Assembly (NCBI GenBank): GCA_010094045.1
Contig: ML986642.1
Coordinates: 124,179-188,178, forward strand
Direction of reading: 5' to 3'
Length of the DNA stretch: 64,000 nucleotides
Origin: Lojkania enalia
Lineage: Eukaryota > Ascomycota > Dothideomycetes > Pleosporales
The translations under genes were made by a program, and so were the position numbers. This document shows positions 22,908 through 34,850 of the stretch, piece by piece. The notes under the pieces are model-generated. The model was given only the letters and a program-made list of their open reading frames with translations. It had not been told where the DNA came from and searched no databases. How positions within the stretch are numbered: position 1 is the first letter of the stretch; each line of letters opens with the position of its first letter.

Positions 22908-25900
22908 ATGCAGCAGAGCCAGTACGGCTCCTTGATTTCTGGCAGTTCCTCATCCTCGCGCGACTCGGAAGCATCCCTGTATCAGTCGTCGAAAGCCTCT
23001 AGCATGACTTTGGCCAGCGAAGAAGCTGGGACCCGGTCGTCCCAGAGTTCGGGGCGCTCAGGACACTCACGGCGGGCGCAAAACGTAAGTTACCAGCCTC
23101 TAGCTTCTATTGCAGCACACTTGCCTCTACAAATCCGTCAAACCATCGCAACTCGGCCGCTGACCAGTCCGCCAAATGCAGCCGCAGCAGCAGCTCTCGC
23201 AGATCGAAAGGAGCGTCACCCACCTCCTCGTCGCCACCAAACAGCTCCTTGAAACCCTCACACTCTGGTCTCGTGGGAGCGCTACAGAGAGCGAAGTCTC
23301 GGATGTTTACGTTCGCCTCGGCTACGAATTTAATATTGCATCGCGAGCATTTAACGCCATCGGTGTTGATACACAAGATCTCGGAAATGTTCCGGAATTG
23401 CTCAGAGGGATATTGGAGGAGACTCTTAGCCAGGAGGCCTCGCAGGCTAGCCTAGACCGCTTCCTACCACGTATTCGCGACATCATCATCAATCTCCTTC
23501 ACGGCCTGAAAAAGAAGCAGCAGCGGTTACGGCAGCGCACCGGGCGAGATGGAACCCCCAACGGGGGGAGCCCGAGGCAGGGTAGCGTTAGCAGCACCGG
23601 CGAAGTTGACGAACCGCAGCAGGCTCGAGCAGCAAGCACACGCCTCCCATCGCGGCAGGACAGTGAGTATCTGGCGGACGGTCCTGAGCTGCCCCCACGT
23701 TCGTCGTCGGTGCCAGGGAGGGCTTCGCCAAGTAAATACGACACCCTCCCTTCCAATCCACGGGCCAATCGCACGACCGCTGGGAGCCAAGTATCAACAG
23801 ATTCCTCTCTGTCGAGCAGTACTATGCAGCAGATTCCTGTCATCGCACCCTATCCATCAGACGATCCTATGCCCAAGTCACCCGGAGACCCTCCCCCTCA
23901 AAATTACGCCGCCGATTTCCCACCTCCGCCACCTCCTCCCAAACAACAGGACGCTTTAGCGGCTCTACAACGTGGTGGCGAGCTAGAGAGGAGGGCGTCG
24001 CGCCGGTTCTCTGCATATCAGATTTCAAAACATCTTGGTACAAATGGCATTCCTCTACCACCCGTGCAAAACTCTCCTATACCAAACCGCGGCAGAGAAG
24101 TTCGGGAGTCAATGAATGCGGTTCGAATTAGGGGTTCATTGTTGCATAGTCGGCAGAGATCCACCCAAAGGCCCAGCGTTGAAACCGCCTTTGAGAAGCC
24201 TCATGATATCTCTAGGCGCATCTCGGAAGAAAGCTCACAAAGCTCTGCTCCCAATATAAGGCCTCCACCAGATCCCTTACCCGAAGACAGCCCTATTCAA
24301 AAGACACCAGAGGACAAGCTAGGACCCCAGTTGCCAGAGGGAGACACGCCAGTACTTGGTGCAACTCTAAGCGGACCACTTAGTGAACCTGCAGAGCTCC
24401 CTGCAGAATCGCCTATGAAAGAGAAAGGGCCTGTAACTGTTCCAGCAAGACAAGGTTCACGCAGAGTGAAGACGCCGTCCCCACAGCCCGAGCAGTTCAT
24501 TCCCGAGCAATCGCCTCAGCCTGGAAAAGAACTCACATTGTTTCTGCAATACAAAAGCAAGATCAAAAAATATATATTTTCGAATGGCGCTGATCTTTCA
24601 GTTGGTCGACTTCAACTAGCGTTCATCGAAAAATTTGCTTGGGATACCCACCGCTACGGGGAGCTTCCAGAAATACACATCCAGGATCCCGTATCAGGTG
24701 TTAGGTACGAGTTAGAGGATATAAACGACATCAAAGACCGCTCTGTCTTAGTCCTCAACGTCGAGCAGCTGGATGAAGTTAAGCATCATATCGACGACAG
24801 ATTTGGTGGCTTAAGAAAGACCCTTGAGAGTATCAAGGCTGTAGTTGATGAGCAGCAATCTGCTATTCAGCGGGTTGCCGAGCGCCAACAGCAGGCTGCA
24901 CGGGAAATTGCAGGAATTGCTGCGGCGCCAACGGTATCATCAGCGCGCGTCTCTACCGTTCTCACCCCTCGTTCTCCTTTACCCTCTAGCAGCCCTTCAG
25001 ATATATCTGTCTCATCAGCTACCCAACTCAATGAGGTTCAATCGCTCCGCAGGGACTTGGCCGTTGTACGGCAGACTTATTCATCGTTCGTTTCAGACAT
25101 CGAAGCAAGCATGTCCGCTATACGTACCAAAGCTGCATCCGTCAAATCTACTGCTATCAAGGCTGCCCTCCCCGATGTTTCAGGCGACAGTGGCCGCGCC
25201 TATGTGAACGCTGGGAAAAAGAAACTCCAGGATGACTCCGAGAAGATCGTTACTCGAGTAGATGACCTCCAGGATCTTGTCGAAGATCTCCGTAAAGACG
25301 TTGTGTCCCGTGGCGTTCGCCCTCTTCCCCGTCAACTCGAAACTACTGCCAAGGATCTATCTATTGCCACTGCCGAACTCAAGAAGCTACAAGACTTCCT
25401 AGCTAAAGAGAAGCCAATATGGACAAAGATCTGGGAACAAGAGCTGCAAATGGTTTGCGAGGAGAGGGATTTGCTGACTATGCAAGAAGACTTGGCAGCT
25501 GATCTTCAAGATGATCTTGAGAAAACAGCTCAAACACTCGAGCTCGTAGAGCAAGCAACTAAGCAACAGAATCTTCAGTCCGATAAAAACCAGGGGGGAG
25601 CTGTGCGTTCCGCCAGTGGCCGAAATTTGCTCCATGCTGCCGCATATGACAAGGCTATCGATCCTAGACAAGCTCGAGATGGCGTTCTTGGAGAAGTAAA
25701 GGCCCTGCAGCCAAATCACGAAGGCAGGCTCGAGGCTATTGAGCGCGCCGAGAAGGCTCGGCAGAGGGAACTAGAGAGTAGGCGGGAAGGGGAGTTCAAG
25801 AAAGAGCTAGGAGCCTTTGTTGAGGAGGGTAAGCTAAAGAAGAGTGGTGGCATCGAAGAGGCAGAGCGTCTACGAAAGGCCAAAGATGAACGGGCTCGCA

Positions 25901-26088
25901 AAGAAAATTATGAGCGACAGGCTGCAAGGGCTAAGGCTACTGCTGAGAGAGAAGCTGCCACGGCCGCTGCGACCGAGAATGGTACAGTGGAGAAAGAGGG
26001 CAGCGCTCCAGCGGAGGGAGAACTCGCACTGAACGAGGAGGCAAAGGGAGGGCAGACTACACCTGACGAAGGTGCTGGACCTGCTTAA
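22908..26088 (+). CDS. bud6: Actin-interacting polarity factor Bud6/Aip3 (two exons)
   Basis: Exon 1 22908-23084 (Ser-rich, 59 codons) is joined to exon 2 at 23182 (acceptor TGCAG) or, equally in frame, at 23206. The model gives about 1027 residues. Exon 2 opens with IERSVTHLLVATKQLLETL and a conserved helical N-domain to about residue 180. A Pro/Ser-rich disordered middle follows. The AIP3 domain begins at about 505 (LFLQYKSKIKKYIFSNG) and continues as coiled coil to near the end, finishing KKSGGIEEAERLRKAKDER plus an Ala/Glu tail. Bud6 binds actin monomers and formins (Bni1) and promotes polarised actin-cable nucleation at hyphal tips and septa. In-frame stops upstream of 23176 rule out simple read-through of the intron. 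Confidence 0.9.
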
Positions 26089-26285
26089 TCCTTTGGCTAT
26101 TCTTACTTTTCCTCACTGTTCGTGCTGATTGCGTTATAGACGTGCCGATTACTTACACTGTTCGTCCCTGGGTTAGAGCGGGCTTATCGCCGCTTCCGAT
26201 ATCTCCAGCCCCCAGCCTTGTTTCATCGACCTTGAATTTCCAGTCTTCTGCGCGTTCTTCGACTATCCGACTGGTCGACTCTCTA

Positions 26286-26633
26286 ATGATGCAAGACACT
26301 TCGACTCCAGAGGCGACAAATAATTCCCAAGTCAGCTCAGAAGCACCGACGCCTAAAGTGACGCCCAGAACCATGTCCTCGCCTACCAAATCTATCACCA
26401 TGTCTAGCACACCGGAGCATCGTGCGAAGAAAGCTACGAAAAGTAATTACCGTGGTAAAGACAGGTTGAGCCCGAAGACGCCGCCGATAATCCGTCCACG
26501 AGGGAAAACAGGGCCCCTACCGGCCCCTAGGTCGGAGGCATTGGACACGGACTCAGATAGTGTCTACAGTCTCACACCGAGTACATCGAGCAAGCACATT
26601 GCGTCGTGGTTCTCAGGACTACTTGGTCGATAA
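26286..26633 (+). CDS. Small hypothetical protein
   Basis: A frame of 115 codons from the ATG at 26286, about 200 bases after the BUD6 stop on the same strand. The sequence is Ser/Thr/Pro-rich and basic (KKATKSNYRGKDR, PPIIRPRGKTGPLPAP), with an acidic DTDSD patch and a short amphipathic hydrophobic end, IASWFSGLLGR, that looks like a peptide-binding or membrane-touching motif. The frame stays open upstream to 26142 without an ATG, so an additional 5' exon is possible. It may instead lie in the BUD6 3' untranslated region. No family recognised. Confidence 0.4.
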   Translation: MMQDTSTPEATNNSQVSSEAPTPKVTPRTMSSPTKSITMSSTPEHRAKKATKSNYRGKDRLSPKTPPIIRPRGKTGPLPAPRSEALDTDSDSVYSLTPSTSSKHIASWFSGLLGR

Positions 26634-27437
26634 GTCGTTAATCTAAGAGAGAAAACGAGGGGATTATCAGGCGAATTGGGACCAAAGAGTTTTCTACTAG
26701 GAACTTTTAATACTAACATTCGAGTATCTTGTATTGGTCCTACTCTAAACATGGGTTTGTATTAGGCGCGATACCAGATTTTCATTTTCTACTAATAGCT
26801 AGCACATTCTAATTGTTGAGCGAGTGAGCGATCAATAATGTATGCTTGTCTTTTTGAGCGTTCTCGCATGGCGTTTGGGGCGTCGTGTCTTTGTGCATGG
26901 CGGACAACATACGATTGCTTTATATAATTTTGGAACTTTGTTTTTTTTTTTTTTCTTTGGAGGGTAGGAGATGGGAGCGGAATGGAGAGGAATAGCTTTA
27001 GGACAGATGGAATCAATTTGCTGAGTCATGGTCGGATTTGGCTGTGACCAAATATGCTGAATTTGTCTAGCATAGGTTGGTAAATTCTACAGCGGACGTC
27101 TTGCGATGTCTTGCTCAATTTCCCGGTTCGCTACATAGCGAAAATACGGCCTTTGCATCAAGAAATGTTACTGCATGATGCCAAAGAGTCCGCAATCATT
27201 TATCAGCATTAGCGCTACAGATTTATCTTTCCCTTTGACAATGCCTGGTATAACCCCCTCAAATCGCTCAATGGTCCAATCATCTTCCCCCACCCAATAC
27301 GCCAGTGCAATACCTACATCAATTCCCTATGAACCCTGTCGAATAATTTACCATAGACGCCCTCGCTAATGCAATGCCACTTTCAAGAGACACTTTTTCA
27401 AAATTCACAGCACGATGCTCAATCATCGAGGAACAAT
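26634..27437. other. Convergent intergenic region, no gene seen
   Basis: AT-rich, with a 14-base T run at about 26941-26954. It lies between the small plus-strand frame and the 3' end of LST8. Confidence 0.5.
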
Positions 27438-28573
27438 CTAGCTTCCAACAGCAGTGTCGTTGAGTGCCACACAAACAGCGCCGCGGTGATGACCATTATA
27501 CTGCCTGATGATGCTCTGGCTATTCAACTCCCAGAGCCTTGCGTAATGGTCCGAGCACGCGGTGACAAGGTATGCGGAATCGGCGCTGAATGCGCAATCC
27601 CAGACCCATCGCTGGTGCCCGTGGAGCGTGGTCTCGAGCGGAAAGGCGTTGGGGTCGCGCTCGGTGGGGAGTTGGTCTTGCGGTCCAGCATTGTGCGGTT
27701 GCGACGTGTCGACCGACCAGATACGAGCCGTGTGGTCGGCGGAGCAGGTGGCGAGGTGGCGGACGTCGGGAGAGAGCAGGACGCGAGTGATGTAGGTTTG
27801 GTGCGCGACGAATTTGCAGACTGGGACGAGCGAAGTAACGTCTTGACGCTGGATCATGCGCCAGACGTAAACGTTGCCCTACTCACTGTCAAAATAGAGC
27901 AGAATGCCAGCGAAATGCATACTTACAGCGTTGTTCCCAGCACACAGCATCGTCCCGTCGCTCGCAACAGTGACGCTAGCGACCGAAACGTCGTCTTCGG
28001 GAATAAGCTGATGCGAGCATTTGTTCTCGCCGAGATCCCATATCCTTACATTCCCGCCGCGATCACAGCTAATTAGCTCCCCCTGATTCGGGTGAATAAC
28101 GACATCATTGACCGGCATACCATGGGTATAGTTGCGTTGGACACTACCCGTTCGCGTATCCCAGATCTTCACCGTGCCATCCTCGGAGCTCGTTACCATC
28201 CACTTCCCTTCGCAATGAAATGCTACGCCAGTAACATTGCTAGTGTGACCGTCGAAGTTGAGCACGGCATTAGGGTTCGTAGACTTTATGTCGTATAGTT
28301 TGATCGTGTGGTGGCCGGCCGCAGCGAGATATCGTTTGTCTGGGGAGATACAGAGGCGGTTAACTTGCGAGTCGGGATGGGGAATAGTGCGCGAGCAGAT
28401 TCCTGAGAGGGCTTCCCAAAAGCTTTCGCAGCCGTTGTTAGAAACAAGCTTGTTAGAACTAATGAATTGTGAAAGAAAAATACCGGATCGTGTGGTCGTA
28501 CCCAGCTATTCCAGATCAGCAAATGTTTCCAGGAGCTAGGGAGCTACTTACCGGTACAGAGAATAACCGACAT
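27438..28573 (-). CDS. lst8: TOR complex WD40 subunit Lst8 (four exons)
   Basis: Exons 28552-28573, 28484-28505, 27927-28422 and 27438-27878 give 326 codons. Two consecutive 22-base exons encode MSVILCTAGYDHTIR, the canonical Lst8 start. The body consists of seven WD40 repeats, including GVAFHCEGKWMVTSSEDGTV, VRIWDLGENKCSHQL, ATCSADHTARIWSVD and VWDCAFSADSAYLVTACSDH. It ends HHRGAVCVALND plus five residues. Lst8 binds the Tor kinase domain in TORC1 and TORC2 and stabilises it. Family length is 303-317; the small excess is a loop near residues 240-255 (Pro/Gln/Asn-rich). The intron joints restore WD repeats 1 and 5 exactly, which supports them. Confidence 0.94.
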
Positions 28574-29392
28574 GCTTATAGATCTAGTGCGAAAGATTCA
28601 GGAACAACAAAAGAACGTGGGGGATGGGCGCTGGCTCAAAAATTAGTTATTAGCGGAACCATAACAGTCCGCATCTGGTGGCGGAATAAGGGTTTACAGT
28701 TTCCAAAAGCTGGCGCGACGGGCTGTGGAGGTTCAGCTCTATATGTCTTGGCAGTATTAAGCTTATTGCAGCTTGGGCCACGAACGCGTCAATGCGCGGT
28801 CGTCACATGCGCGTCTCCCGGTCACCAGAAATGGAATCAGATGGTGAGAGGTTGTGAGTCCGTCAACCCAAACGCAGGGTAAGCTCGGTGAATAGTATAG
28901 AACCAGTGCTACAATTCCCAGCTTCGCCATTAATTAGTTTAGAGCTCTGAGCCCCTCAACCACTGTGGCAGGCTTTTCCTTAAGCAACCTTCCATTTCGG
29001 GTAAGGCGTCACGTTGACATCGTTCGAGAGCTGGAGGTACGCAACGAAAGCGTGGCATGGGTGCTTCCTTGTATACCTGAATGATGGAACGATGTCTAAT
29101 AAACAATGCTTCAGCTAATCCCATGCGGGCAGCTCTGGCACCTGTGGGAATAAGCACTCAGCACCGTTGAGGACGCTACCGACGACGCCGTCTGAACGCA
29201 ATTCAACGTCGTCATTACCCAGCGTCACCATCGCATCGTTCACCCTTGACTTTATACCCGAGGGCATATATAGGAAGTAGATAGATCAACCCTTCCCGGA
29301 TAAACCCCTTTTAAGTGTAAAAGCTTGCCGATTGAAATCGCCCTCTTAATTACTCAAAACTAGTGCCTCTAAGCTTCTCTTAAACCATCAGA
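28574..29392. other. LST8 promoter side and flank of dehydrogenase relic
   Basis: No gene recognised. An AT-rich stretch with CATATATAG at about 29263-29271 lies upstream of the dehydrogenase relic and may be its old core promoter. Confidence 0.45.
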
Positions 29393-30696
29393 ATGGATCC
29401 TAACAACCCGAACTGCAAGAACCGCTCCAGCCCCCAATATGGCCCCTACCAACGCGAAAACTTCTGGAGGTTAAAACAAGGGAGCAGTTCCACCGTTTAG
29501 TACTCTTAAGCTCCCCTTCTAATATCATTGTCCTACCATCTCGACTAACCATGTCCATAAAGACCCGCCCAACTCGAAGAACTCGCAAAGATCAAACTTA
29601 TAGATAACAGCTAATTATACGCTTCCTCCAATGCCGGCCAATCCTTCTACAGGCATTGAATAATCACCCGCATGCTTGTCGACACCAACACGTGGAACAC
29701 ATCCACCTCCATCTTCGGCTACGAAGAACCGGCTCCAGTCGGCTTCGCTCCGGTCGGAATAAACAAGATATTCTACCCACAAGGCGAGCCGTCCGTCGCA
29801 AAAGCCGCCGGGGAACTCGGTCTACCATGCTACCTTTCGATCGCGATTCCCAGCCCATCGAATATGTCACCTCCGCAAAATGGGGAGAATAGGTTGCGAT
29901 TCAATCAATTCTACATGCCACATGACGACAAACTCGCCAAATCCTTCCTCAACCGCACCCTAAAATCCGGCTTCAAAGCCTACATCCTGACGGTCAATGC
30001 ATGACAACTCGGTTGGCGGTACGACGACATCAACACCTCAAATTACGCCTTCTACCATGGAATTGGTGCAGATATGGACCTATCGGATCTGGTATTCCAA
30101 AATTGCGTAAAGGTGGCATTACTCCAAAAAAAAAAAAGCAGCAGAATAAGGTCCGGGCATTATGAATCGACAATGTGGGGCATAGAGGGGCAGATACATG
30201 GGAGAAGGTAAAGGGAGTGATAGGCTATTGGAAGGAAATCAGTGGGGAAGTGTATTTTGTTTGAAGGGGAATTCAGAGTGTGAACGATGCGAAGAAGGCA
30301 GTTGAAATTGGGTGTCATGGAATTGCTATGAGTAATCGTGTCGGGAGGCAAGTTGATGGAGCGACCGCAAGTTTGGATGTGTTGGAGTAGATTGTTGATA
30401 GTAAATCGATGATTATCCATCGTTATTGGTTCATATTCCCTTGATTACGGTTCAGCCGTTGGAGATAGCATATATGTTATGTCTGACTTTAGTTTCCGTA
30501 GTGCCTCGGGCGTTTTTAAAGCCTTAGCGTTAGGTGCGAAGTTCGTTTTCGTTAGCTGATTACGGATTTAGGGGCTCTCTACCATAGTCGGTATCGGGTG
30601 CGCCATGTGAGGAAGAGACTTTTGGGCGACTTCGACATTCTGCTGAATGTGGCCGGGTTTCGGAACATTTCCGAGATCAATAAATCAGCACTTTGT
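29393..30696 (+). pseudogene. Degenerate FMN-dependent alpha-hydroxyacid (lactate) dehydrogenase
   Basis: Fragments in collinear order match the FMN-dependent lactate dehydrogenase/glycolate oxidase family. From the ATG at 29393 the frame runs 35 codons (SPQYGPYQRENFW) to a TAG at 29498. Broken-frame matches follow (DNS, LYASSNAGQSFY). The longest intact piece is 29672-30004 (MLVDTNTWNTST, APVGFAPVGINKI, YPQGE, FYMPHDD, ILTVN). Downstream pieces include NYAFYHGIGADM, WIDNVGH, GIQSVNDAKKAVEIG, SNRVGRQVDG, GVFKALALGAKFVFV and LLNVAGFRNISEINKSAL near 30690. The catalytic His of the family SNHxGRQ motif reads Arg. Stops, frameshifts and an A-run insertion at about 30126-30137 prevent any full-length product. 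The live ancestor would have oxidised L-lactate or a similar 2-hydroxyacid. Confidence 0.85.
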
Positions 30697-31441
30697 AAAC
30701 GCTATTATGTGGATGCTATTCTCGTGAGCGCGAAGTTTATGCAGATTCCGGGCTAAAGAGCTATTCTGTATAGCCCCAGACCTCGAGGCTATGGGCGGAA
30801 AGGTGGTGATACGATAAATGGCGGGTGGGTAAGATATGCAACGCAGCGATCTTCTAGGGCATGGAATATTGTGGGTTAATACTATATGGCAACGCAAACA
30901 TGGATAGAATAGTATTATGATGAGGAAGGGGACATAGCAAGCCACATTATGTTAGAAAACCAAAAACCTACGGGTGCTGGAAAATCCAACACCTCTGATG
31001 AGGCTTTGTGACCTTACATTCTATCGAGACCGGACTGTGCATCACTATTGACACCCTGACGGAATGCTAATGTTGAGATATAAGAAATGCAAGCTCTTGG
31101 GGGTTGTTGACAAATCGAGCGGTAAACGCCAGGTAGTAGAGAAAAGATCCGTTGGGATAGGAAGAAGGAAAAAAACAACAACAAAAGACGACGATGGGCG
31201 ACGCCAGGTATCATATAGTAATCGCCCTGCATTGTAGATCTCGTTTCATGGGAGGCGGCTTTTCATGACCCGTCATTGAATCTCGTAATGCGTGCGTATC
31301 CCGTAACATAGCCCCAATCGTTCCCTCAAAATGTGACAATAGACCAGCGGTCTTCCTGAGTGAACAAAAAGACTTTGCAAACTAAGAGACCTCTAGCCAG
31401 CGCATGTCATATAAAGGATATTAATGGCGGAGAGAAAGATG
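30697..31441. other. Intergenic, downstream of PP2C gene
   Basis: Holds the 3' region of the minus-strand PP2C gene. AT-rich, no gene recognised. Confidence 0.5.
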
Positions 31442-33259
31442 TTACTTTTCGCTCGCAACTTGATTAGGCTGCACCTTATCAGGGAGGCGGGTATCCTTTG
31501 GAGTTTCTGCAATCTCCGACTTTTCCGTCTTGACAGACGAGGGGGATTCAGCGGTTCCTTGCTTTGCATTTATCTCAGGACCAGGCGTCTCTTCGCGTGC
31601 ATTTCGCTCGTTCCCATTGGTATCATTTGATGTCTCGGAATGGAATTTATCCACTTGAGAGTCCAAATCTTTATCTTCGTCATCATGGTCGAACATATCG
31701 CTATCGGGTGCTTCTGTTGTGATCTCGGTCCCATCTCCGAGGAGAATGATGCGGCCACCCATGCCGCTGTTTGGCCGAAATCGGTGGTCAAGGTCCATAT
31801 CAATATCATCGGGACTGTCATCAATTCGGTGATGCACTCCTGGACCGCGGTGCTCGGCTATACAAATATATTAGACCTGCTCTATTCGCCGTCCGAGGCG
31901 GAAGATTTCGGATTTTCAGACTTGCCGTACTCTGGCGGAGCGCAAGGACCCTCTCCGTTTGCGACCCTTTTAGCGATATCCTCGTACCACTGCTCCTTAG
32001 TGCGACCTTGGAGAAGTCCGATAACAACCATGGTCATATTGTCACAGCCGACACCACCTGTATCACTATTCGAAGCCAGACAATTATCCATCATATTCTC
32101 ACAGATGGATGACAGTTCCTGTTTCGCCACAATGCCGCGTCGAACAAATTCGATGACGGCTTGTGAAGACTGACAATCCCAGATTCCTGCGATAGAGCGT
32201 CAGCAGATCATAAAGTGGTAATGAGGACTGTTCGTACCATCACATGCTATGACAAGGAATTCGTCATCCTGGTTAATCTCATGTACTTCGACATCTGGGA
32301 ACGCAGTGACTATCTGATGCTCAGGTGGGAGCTCTGCACTCTTCTTGAACTCGAAATCGCCGATAGCTCGTGACAAGGCAAGATTGCCATTTACACGGCC
32401 GAAGTCAACGAAACCGCCCGCGGCTTGGATTCGCGCTTTCTCGGCTATGATTCGTCAGTAATAGCGGCTGCGGCAGATTAAATATAGACTCACTTTCGTT
32501 CTGCGGTTTGTGATCATACGAGAGGGGCTTTGCCCTGCCCTTTATTCCAAGAACGCTTCGGGAGTCACCAGAATTTGCCTGTTCAGCTTAGTATTTAAAT
32601 TCTTGTTGCGGCACCACCCAATACATACTACGTAGATTTTGTCTTTCGATATAATCCCGACTGATGCAGTGCATCCCGAGACCTCTTCTTCGTACTTGGG
32701 ATCTGATGCCAATTTGTCAGCCAAGTCCGAGTATCGAAACAGAGTTTGTTCGAATTATCATACCGCTCAGTATTGCTCTGTCTGTAGCCAAAAACCCGTC
32801 TTGGAGGGCTTTCTTCAAGTCGCCTTCTTTGAAGGCTTCTTGCTTGGCAACGATTTCATGAAGGTGTTCCCCCGCGTATATCGCGACCTTGTCCCCACCG
32901 TGTCCGTCGTACACGCCGAAGAAAGCGAGACGCTTGTCTGACGGTGAGGCTTTCACGTCCTCACCAGCGGCCTGGAGGTCTAGGACAGCAGCATGAGCGT
33001 CCTCCATGCTGATTCGCCATCCCTGCATGCAGGAAACACCGTAGATGACAGAGTCATTATCGCCGTTTTCCGATTTCTAGGTCCAACAAATGTAAGCTTT
33101 CTGTACTACCCAGATCGAGGTTCCTAGATATTGGGGGAGAATCTGCAGCCGGCCGTTGCTAAGTCAAGCGAGAGGAATAATGTCGTGGTGCGGGGGCGGG
33201 GGAGAGGAATTGGGTGGAATTACCTTTTCAACCACCGGCTCCGATAGAGTCTGACCCAT
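31442..33259 (-). CDS. ptc2: PP2C-type Ser/Thr phosphatase, Ptc2/Ptc3-like (seven exons)
   Basis: Exons 33224-33259, 32764-33076, 32629-32702, 32494-32578, 32238-32444, 31926-32186 and 31442-31857 give 463 codons. The product begins [12 protein letters not shown] (a likely N-myristoylation glycine), then [17 protein letters not shown]. Metal-binding PP2C motifs are all present: [50 protein letters not shown] and GCDNMTMVV. The C-terminal 140 residues are acidic and Ser/Thr/Glu-rich. Ptc2/3 dephosphorylate stress MAP kinases, the Ire1 kinase and checkpoint kinases in yeast. Intron 6 (31858-31925) begins GCAAGT, a GC-AG intron; splicing there restores [13 protein letters not shown], a run typical of filamentous orthologues. 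The other introns are standard and 49-147 bases long. Confidence 0.92.
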
Positions 33260-34163
33260 TCTGTCCGCAGCCTATGAGGACTTTGCGGAAATAGAGGGGA
33301 GTGAGATGCACGGCTGGAGCGTGAGACGCTTCGCGAGCATAGATTTAAACAGCGTCGCTGTTCGGTTGTGGGGTAGGTCAGGCTCGGCAAGGACTGTGGA
33401 GGCAACTGCTAGAGGCAGTAGACGGGTGGGGGAGGTCGATAGCAGAATAGGGGAAGGATTCGGAGGGGTTATAGGCGTCGCACTGGCGAGCGTTTGTGTG
33501 GTTGAAGTGTCGTGTGTGTTGGATGGCCGGCGCTGCAGGACCTACCTCAAGCCGAACGAAGTGTCATATCGCGCTAACGCCCCATTAGGCAGGCTAAGCC
33601 ACAGTTGGCTCGTGCCTCACGATTCTCGACCCCGACCGTGCCGTACGCTTCACACCTGCTGAAGGCCGCGTCTCATGCCGCATTCGGCCTTGTCTTCACC
33701 GGTCTGGCAGTTCACCACTCGCTGGCTTCAGTCTCCTTACATGGGGCCGCTTAACTGCCCGGCACAGACGAGGTTTCATTTACAAACACCTGCATGTATT
33801 TGTGTGGCGGTGCCTATCTTTCCCCAGGCAACAGCTCAACAACTGTCCCTGAACTCTGTTATCGGTGAATGGCAGCCGGTTCGCGTGTCGCTACACCGGT
33901 TAGGCGAATCTTGGGTCTGATTGAGATTCTGCAGGTGCTCAACTCAATGTCATGGCATTTGCTGGGAGGGTCGCACGTGCAACCACCCCCAGCACTCGTG
34001 CTACCTGGGACGTACACGGAATTTCGAGTTGAGTCTTACCGTTGGGAGTATCTTATCTTCCTCATTTGGAAAATCCTCGCGTGCTCATTCCCTCCCATCA
34101 CTGCCCGCCCCACTTTCAAATCTCTTCGGTACAATATCGGAGTAGGAAGAGGAGGAGGAGGAG

Positions 34164-34165
<2 letters not shown>

Positions 34166-34238
<73 letters not shown>
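34166..34238. repeat. (AGT)24 trinucleotide microsatellite
   Basis: Twenty-four uninterrupted AGT units, preceded by a short (GGA) run at about 34149-34165. It lies about 680 bp upstream of the acyl-CoA oxidase start and about 900 bp from the phosphatase start. The long serine and leucine frames over it are repeat artefacts. Confidence 0.95.
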
Positions 34239-34844
34239 TCTTTAGACTCTCATCTTGAAAGAACTCAACTGTAAAGAGAGTCTCGAGTTCTAACCTAGTT
34301 ATAATAGTGAAGGCATCCATATCCGACGAACAAATAGCTAGATGCGGAAGTTTGCGGTTTGAATGTCATATGGGAACTCTCAAGCCTTGACCGGTTTCCC
34401 CCTCCTTCGGGTCATCTTCGCTAGAATCACCAGCCAGAAACATGCAGCTCCTATGAAATCATGATTGTAACAAATGACATGGAGCCTGCTTTATATGCTA
34501 GAAATTATTTAAATTCCGTCCCCAATATATGTCCTGTCAATTAATTAAAACCTCCTAGATTTATCTCTTCTTTTGAAATTTGTTTTGAGCAGTTGGCAAT
34601 ATATGTGATGAAATGAATTTTATGGTGGACTGGTGTCACGGATCGCCACTACGTTTGGCTTCATTGTGCTCTTCCCACGTGCCGTTCATTTACATACAAA
34701 GGACGCTGCAACCTACGTACCCAGGTAGATCACAAATCGCACGCTACGTGCTCCAACTCGCGACCTCGGTACTTGACTAGCGTCAAGAGCTACCACCGCA
34801 ACCGAGGATCCTGAGGCGATCCATAGCATCATTGATCATTCAAC

Positions 34845-34850
34845 TATAAA
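34845..34850 (+). promoter_or_regulatory. TATA box of acyl-CoA oxidase gene
   Basis: TATAAA 73 bases before the ATG at 34918, within an AT-rich stretch. The spacing suits a fungal core promoter with a short leader. Confidence 0.45.

Noticed and set aside
34036..34320. Frames with poly-Ser or poly-Leu runs
   Set aside because: Translations of the AGT microsatellite; no conserved flanking protein sequence.
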